From positions 40,750,164 through 40,814,163 of the forward strand of contig OZ005649.1 in the NCBI GenBank assembly GCA_963930645.1: 64,000 nt of DNA, written 5' to 3'. How positions within the stretch are numbered: the first letter of the stretch is position 1; every line of letters begins with the position of its first letter. Position numbers and translations under genes: made by a program. The stretch comes from Salticus scenicus. Lineage: Eukaryota > Arthropoda > Arachnida > Araneae > Salticidae. The notes below the pieces were generated by a model. The model had not been told where the DNA came from and ran no database searches. It saw nothing but the letters and a program-made list of their open reading frames with translations. This document shows, piece after piece, positions 57,816 through 64,000 of this stretch.

Positions 57816-60800
57816 TTTTCCATATTATGCCATGTTAAGAAAAATCCTAAATTTCGAATAACTTACAAAATTTTTAAATTAGAAAATTCCTAGTCAATGA
57901 TGTTCATTCTAACATCCTAAATAATATTTTAAAGTGGTCTGACATCTTACGATGAAAATATCCTTTAAAATGGACATTTATATGGAATTTTGTCCTATTC
58001 TGCCATGTTAAGAAAGCCGTAAATTTCAAATAGCTTATGAAGATTTCAAAATTGAAATTTCATAGTTAATTATGTTTATGGCAGCATGATAACTGAAATT
58101 TTAAAGCTGGTTTGACGTCTTTACGGTAAAAGTATGACTTTTTATGCACATCTAAGCGAAAATTTACCCTATACATCCATGTTAAGAAAATCATCAATTT
58201 AGAATAACTTACGATATTTAACACTTTCCAACAAGGTTGAAAAGTGTTTATGACTTGGGTTTGTCTGTCCGTCCGTCTGTTTGTCCGTCCGTCCGTCTGT
58301 CTGTGTGCGCTCTAACTCCCGTAAATATTTATGGATTTTCTTGAAACTGATATATGTTATTCAAGTTCGCTATCGGATGTTCCCTATTGAAAATGGAGTT
58401 TATACCTCTACTGGTTTGTGTACAGGAACACGCGAAAATATTTCAAAGCATTGTGTTCTATGAGAGACATTTGTACAAACCATATTTTCATACCCTTACT
58501 GTAGAAAAATCTTAATGAAATTGAAATATGTTATACAAGTTCACTATCGGATGTTCCCTGTTGAAAATGGAGTTTATACTTCTACTGGTTTGTGTACAGG
58601 GATCCCCGAAAATATTTCAAAGCATTGTGTTCTATGAGAGGCATTTGTACAAACCATATTTTCATACCCTTACTCTACAAAAATCTTAATGAAATTGAAA
58701 TATGTTATACAAGTTCACTATCGGATGTTCCCTGTTGAAAAAGGAGTTTATACCTCTACTGGTTTGTGTACAGGGACCCCCAAAAATATTTCAAAGCATC
58801 GTGTTCTATGAGAGGCATTTCCAGAAACCATATTTTTATAACCTTACTGTACACAAATCTTCATGAAATTGAAATATGTTATTCAAGTTCACCATCTGAT
58901 GTTTCCTGTATAAAATGGAGCAAATACAGCGACGGATTTCTGTATAGGGACACACAAAAGTATTTCAAAGCATTGTGTTCTATGAGAGGCATTTGTATAA
59001 ACCATATTTTCATACCCTTACTGTACAATATCTTCATGAAATTGAAATATGTTTTTTTAAGTTCACTATTGGATGTTTCCTATATAAAATAGATTACATA
59101 CCACCACTATTTTGAGTACAGGGACACTCAAAGGTACTCTAAAGCACTGCATTCTTTGTGAAATATTTCTATAAATCCAATTTTCATACCCTTACTGTAC
59201 AGAAATCTTAATGAAATTGATATATGTTATTCAAGTTCACTATCGGATATTTCCTGTGTAAAATGGAGTAAATACCACCACTGATTTGTGTACAGGGACA
59301 CACAAAAGTATTCCAAAGCATTGAGTTTTATGAGAGATATTTCTATAAACTAAATTTTAATAACTCTACTTTGCACGAATAGTTATGAAATTGAAATATT
59401 TTATTTATAAGCACAAAAGAAAATGCTTTGCACAGAATATAGCATGATTAGCATTAGATTTACAGGGTGAAACAAAAATAATCAGTTATATAAAGAGCTA
59501 TTAATAAATATTTGCTAAAATTGTACTTTCGTTTACATTAAGCGTTTTTAACACTCTCTAACATTTTTAACGCTTCCCAACAAGGTTAAAAAGTGTTAAT
59601 GACTTCGGTTTGTCTGTCTGTCTGTCCGTTTTTCCGTCTGTCTGTCCGCGCTCTAACGCTCGTAAATATTTGTGGAATTTCTTGTAACTGATATATGTTA
59701 TTCACGTTCACTATCGGATGTTCCTTATTGAAAATGGAGTTTATACCTTTAATGGTTTGTATACAGGGACACCCGAAAGTATTTCAAAGCATTGCGTTCT
59801 ATGAGAGGTATTTTTATATCATATTTTCATTCCTTTAGTTTACACATATCTTAATGAAATTGAAATATGTTATTTCAGTTCACTATGGGATGTTTCTTGT
59901 ATAAAATGGATTAAATACCACCACTGATTTATATACAAGGGCATCCGAAATTATTTCAAAGCATTGTGTTCTATGAGAGGGTTTTCTATAAATCATATTT
60001 TCATACCTTTACTGTACACATATATTAATGAAATTGAAATATGTTATTCAAGTTCACTATTGGATGTTTCCTGTATAAAATGGATTAAATACCATCACTG
60101 TTTTATATACAAGGACACTCAAAAGTATTCTAAAGCACTGCGTTCTATGACAGATATTTCTATAAATCAGATTTTAATAACTTTATTTTCCATGACGTTT
60201 CTAGGAAATTGAAATATGTTATTTATATGCACAAAAGAATGCTTTAGATAGAATATTGCATGATTAGCATTAGATTTACAGGGTGACACAAAAATATTCT
60301 GTTATATTAATAGCTATTAATAAAAATTTGGCTAGAATTGTACTTTCGTTTACATTAAGCATTTTTAACACTTTCTAATATTTTTTTAAGTGTGAATATG
60401 ATACCAATTTGTGTATCTGTCCGTCTTTCCGTCTGTCTGTCTTCCCGCGCTCTAACTCCCGTAAATATTTATGGAATTTTTTGAAACTGATATATGTTAT
60501 TGAAGTTCACTATCGGATGTTCCCTATAGAAAATGGAGTTTATACATTTACTGGTTTGTGTACAGGGACACCCGAAAGTATTTCAAAGAATTGTGTTCTA
60601 TGAGAGGTATTTCTATAAACCATATTTTCATGCCTTTACAGTACAATATCTTTATGAAATTGAAATATGGTTTTTAAGTTCACTATTGGATGTTTCCTAT
60701 ATAAAATAGATTACATACCACAACTAGTTTATGTACAGGGACACTCAAAAGTACTCCAAATCATTGCGTTCTTTGTGAGATATTTCTATAAATCAAATGT

Positions 60801-62580
60801 TAATAACTTTACATTCCACGAAGTTTCAGGAAATTGAAATATGTTATTTATATGCACAAAAGAATGCTTTGCATAGAATATAGCATGGTTATCACTAGAT
60901 TTACAGGGTGACACAAAAATATTCAGTTATATTAAGAGCTATTAATAAAAAATTCCTGGAATTGTACTTTCGTTTACATGAAGCGTTTTTGACACTTTCT
61001 ATCATTTTTTTAATGTGAATATAATTTCAATTTGTGTATCTGTCTGACTGCTCTTCTGTCCGTCTGTCTGTCTCTCTGTCTGTTTTTCTCTGCTCTGATT
61101 CCCGTAAATATTTATGAAATTTCTTCAAACCGATATATTTTATTCAAGTTCAATATCGCATGTTCTCTTTTGAAAATGGAGTGAATACCTCTTCTGGTTT
61201 GTGTACAGGGACACCCAAAAGTATTCGAAAGCATTGTGTTCTATGAGAGGAGTTTCTATAAACCATATTTTAATACTTTTAATGTATAGAAACTTTAATG
61301 AAATTTTGATATGTTATTCAATTCCCTATCGGATGTTTCCTATGTAAAATAGAGTACATTTTTAATTGTATTGTGTACAGGGGCACTTGAAAGTATTCCA
61401 AAGCATTGTGTTGTATATGAGTTATTTTTATAAACCAAATTTTAATAATTTTATTTTCCACAAAGTTTAATGCAATTGAAATATATTATTCGTATGCACA
61501 AAAGAGTGCCTTCTATGTAATATAGTATGGTTAGCATTAGATTTACAGGGCCACACAAAAATAATCAGTTACATTAAGAGCTCTCAATAAAAATTTTCTG
61601 GAATAGCACTTTTGTTTACATGAGCTTTTTAACACTTTCTTATAATTTTAGTGGGAATATTGTGCATCTGTCTGTCCGATTGCCTACCTTTCTATCTGTT
61701 TGTCTCCGGCTCGTATTATCCGGGAATATTTTGAGAAATTTTAAAAAATGATACATTCAAGTTCCCAATGGAATGTTCCCTATTTAAAATGTCATTAATA
61801 GGTCCTGTACAACTAGTTTGTTTACAGGGACAACAACAACAGCAATAAAAAAAAAGCCAATGTATTACGTTTAGGACAGAATTTTTTAAAATTTATATTT
61901 AAAAAACTTTCTACTATAAAAATCATAAAAACATTGACATGTATTATTAATATTCAAAAATATTGTTTTGTATACAATATGATATGATTAACTTTCAGAT
62001 TTACAGGGCTACTGTAAAATATTCAGAGAGATTAAAAGCTGTAATTATAATCTAACGGCTTCATTTTCTTTTTCGTTAAGCCTTTTTAACACTTTCCAAA
62101 ATGCTTAAGAGCAATTTTAAAATCAATTATTCTATCTTTATATTTTTCAGTCCTTCTGTCTGTTGTGTGGTAACGCAGACAAATAGCATTAAAATTTATT
62201 CGATACAACAATTGCGTATAGTTGGAAAGTGTTACTTACCAATGCGTACTGCATGATTTTTCTTTCTTGTTTTAAATTAGTATGTTTCAAATCTATACGG
62301 TTCTTGTCAGTGTCCTAAGTGATATTTTAAAACTGGTCCGACCTTTCTACTCGTACGATCATTCATTCTTGAGATATCGTGCACACAGATACACAAACTA
62401 ACACACAAACAAATTTACAAACTAACAAATACACACCTTACTGACGGACACTATATTAATTTGTTATTTTCGGATTCCTTGCACTTCAAACGTGTAAAAC
62501 AGTTAAAAAAAAAAAAATCTCGAGGTCGAAAATTTTCACGATTACCTAAGTTTCCCACACCTATTGCATGATGGGCAATT
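57816..62580 (-). mobile_element. Unclassified TIR/tandem-array element (copy B), split by a second array
   Basis: 57816-58214 is the inverted complement of tandem units in 51400-52200 ('gccatgttaagaaa', 'aataacttac', 'tctgacatctta'). 62236-62580 is the inverted complement of the head of copy A at 51163-51400 ('cgaggtcgaaaattttcacg', 'gttccccat' as gtttcccac). The two halves therefore belong to one minus-strand element interrupted by 58215-62235. The 57816 end is cut by the neighbouring array. Confidence 0.7.
58215..62235 (+). repeat. Higher-order array of 174-bp monomers
   Basis: Begins ttaacactttccaacaaggt and ends gttggaaagtgtta, a short inverted repeat. Five repeat blocks each have a header (aacactttc..., a tctgt/ccgtc tract, gctctaactcccgtaaatat), a number of 174-bp monomers (landmark ttcactatcggatgttccct), and a tail ('gattagcattagatttacag', 'ggtgacacaaaaatattcag', 'gtactttcgtttacattaag'). 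Headers start near 58215, 59566, 60364, 60985 and 61626, with a last partial one near 62085. Monomer counts per block are 6, 3, 2, 2 and 1. Monomers in the first block are spaced 174, 174, 174, 175 and 173 bp. ORFs of 60-108 codons inside arise because 174 is a multiple of three, and I do not call them genes. Confidence 0.88.
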
Positions 62581-63319
62581 AAAAATAAAAGCATCTAAAA
62601 AATTTAAACAATTAAAAATGTTAATTATTTGTCCTATCATTTAAGATGTCTAACAATTAAGCAGTTTTAATTTTGGTTCAACCATTTGAAAAAATGAGCT
62701 CAGGGACCTCAAAATGTATAGAAACACCAAAATCTCAAAGTCAGATTTTTGACATGATTATAGTACTTTCTTTCCATATGTTTGTTCGGAAAGTAAAAAA
62801 ATAATCATTTTTTTACTTTAACAGATACATATAAATATAATATAAAATAATAGTAATAAAATAAAATGAAATAAAATAAATAAGATAAATGAAATTTATG
62901 CTAAATTTCTTATTAATAACACCAACTTTTATTTCAAATTTTAAATATTTCCATGTGAGGTAATCTGCACATAAAAAAACAACCAGATTTATTTTTCTTT
63001 AATTGTATTTACAAAAATTAATTTAATAATAATAAATATATAGTGGGTTACCAAATTATAAGAATTTTTATTTATTTATTTATATTTATTTTGACATTTT
63101 TTCGATTAAAAAAAAAAATGCTGGACGAAATGACCTTGAGCGTCAGACGAATGCAATTAGGGGATCTACCACAAATTGAAGAAAAATACACATACAATGA
63201 ATCACATATTCCCTGTAAAAGCTACAAATGTCTTATAACTTTAACATATGGTTCACTTACTATGTACAATATTTGTATGTATTTGTGGGGACTGCATAAT
63301 TATATAAGTAAATATATTT
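62581..63319. other. Intergenic DNA, no gene seen
   Basis: AT-rich sequence with (AATAA)n-like tracts near 62830-62890. An ORF at 63043-63423 starts in low-complexity sequence and runs into a known repeat; not regarded as a gene. Confidence 0.45.
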
Positions 63320-63480
63320 TTATTATCATGTTTTTATTAACTTCTATTTTTTGTTTTTTTGTGTGTTTGTTTGTCCGGTACAAATTTTGCAATCTATTTT
63401 TAACTAACTTCCCTACAAGCTAGACATTTGAGACTTTCACAGTAGCTCATAACCCGGTGACAACACAATACTTCGAAGTC
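63320..63480 (+). repeat. Copy of the 23505 repeat head
   Basis: 'tttttattaacttctatttt', a (tttg)n tract, 'ggtacaaattttgcaatc', 'taactaacttccctacaagc', 'agacatttgagactttcac' and 'aacccggtgacaa' match 23505-23650 in order. Confidence 0.6.
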
Positions 63481-64000
63481 AGATATTCGAATTTTCGAAT
63501 AGTTTTCTTTTAATTAATTAAAATATGAAAATAATAAGCTCCTAATAGCAATAAAAATAGCCATTAAAATATTAGCTATAATTTAATTGTTGAAAAAAAA
63601 AATACTAGTTCATTTTCTTTCGACATAAAAATAAATACATTTAATTAAACGTGAGCGTTAAAAAATTGTAAAAAGTTAAATTATGCATCTGGCAAAAATT
63701 GACGTTATTATCACTATAAAGATTTTCTACACATTGATAAAGGGGATAATGTAGTTCATGATGCAAATATATGTTGTTCTGAAAGGATTAATATTTTATT
63801 TTTAAAACCAACTTTTTTTTAAATTCAAATTTCCCGTAACTCTTTAACCAATCACATTAGAACGTCCATCTTTGGAACATCGATAATAAGGATTTTCTCG
63901 CCAAAAGTCGCAATAAAATAATCCCCAAGGGCAAAAAGTCGCCAAATTTGGCACCAAATGCATTACCTGCCAATTGGAGCTTTTTAATGCGTTTTAAAGG
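63481..64000. other. Intergenic DNA to window end
   Basis: The last 170 bp are GC-richer and contain 'aaaagtcgc' twice (63905 and 63938) with 'tttggcaccaaatgc', perhaps the start of another repeat running out of the window. No gene seen. Confidence 0.35.

Noticed and set aside
58766..60603. Several ORFs of 60-108 codons with repeating peptides
   Set aside because: The monomer is 174 bp, divisible by three, so frames carry over between monomers; stops recur in every block and no domain is recognisable.
63043..63423. 126-codon ORF near the window end
   Set aside because: It begins in (attt)n low-complexity sequence and ends in a dispersed repeat shared with 23505; no domain seen.

Overview
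This window is AT-rich eukaryotic DNA with no bacterial features. It has no operons or ribosome binding sites, and it is full of homopolymer runs, (AT)n, (ATT)n and (CA)n tracts. The element families point to an arthropod: Ty1/copia, Ty3/gypsy, BEL/Pao and Penelope-like retroelements, mariner, pogo-like, hAT-like and piggyBac-like DNA elements, and tRNA-derived SINEs. An arachnid is plausible but cannot be settled from this sequence. I see no convincing host protein-coding gene. Every long ORF I could identify belongs to a mobile element, and most are broken.

Layout. 1-4184: non-coding, with a fragment of a TCTG-rich repeat and a 118-bp TA-flanked MITE. 4185-10680: an old Ty3/gypsy element with both LTRs and decayed gag, protease, RT/RNase H and integrase; its 5' LTR carries a 614-bp hAT-type MITE whose empty site survives in the 3' LTR. 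10900-12190: tRNA-Thr-like SINE copies in inverted orientation and two back-to-back palindromes. 14504-15808: a full-length but dead mariner. 16900-23830: degenerate tandem repeats, a G-rich 28-bp minisatellite, and three copies of a dispersed non-coding repeat. 25640-29020: a long inverted-repeat (foldback) structure with a piggyBac-like MITE, a TA-flanked MITE, a tRNA-like SINE and a Penelope 3' tail nested in it. 30900-35060: SINEs, a Penelope-like C-terminal ORF with a GIY-YIG/CCHH region, and a BEL/Pao protease remnant next to an inverted duplication. 38408-45070: a young Ty1/copia element on the minus strand with 811-bp LTRs differing at about four positions and a perfect 5-bp target duplication. 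46641-47835: a DNA element with ~34-bp TIRs that keeps only a terminal exon resembling the C-terminus of DUF7869-type transposase-like proteins. 49448-50007: an internally deleted mariner. 50552-50875: a pogo-like MITE. 51163-52448 and 57816-62580: two copies, in opposite orientation, of an unclassified element containing ~174-bp tandem arrays; the second is split by a 4-kb array of higher-order repeats. 53776-54728: a second foldback element.

The elements form a readable nesting order. The hAT MITE entered the gypsy LTR after the gypsy element inserted. The Penelope tail and the TA MITE each entered one arm of the 25.7-29 kb foldback after its arms existed. The Penelope copy at 32.5 kb cuts off an older tandem array. 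The higher-order array entered the 57.8-62.6 kb element. The copia insertion is the youngest event visible. The most unusual items are the graded higher-order array (58215-62235), the related TIR-plus-tandem-array elements spread through the window, and the DUF7869-like derivative.
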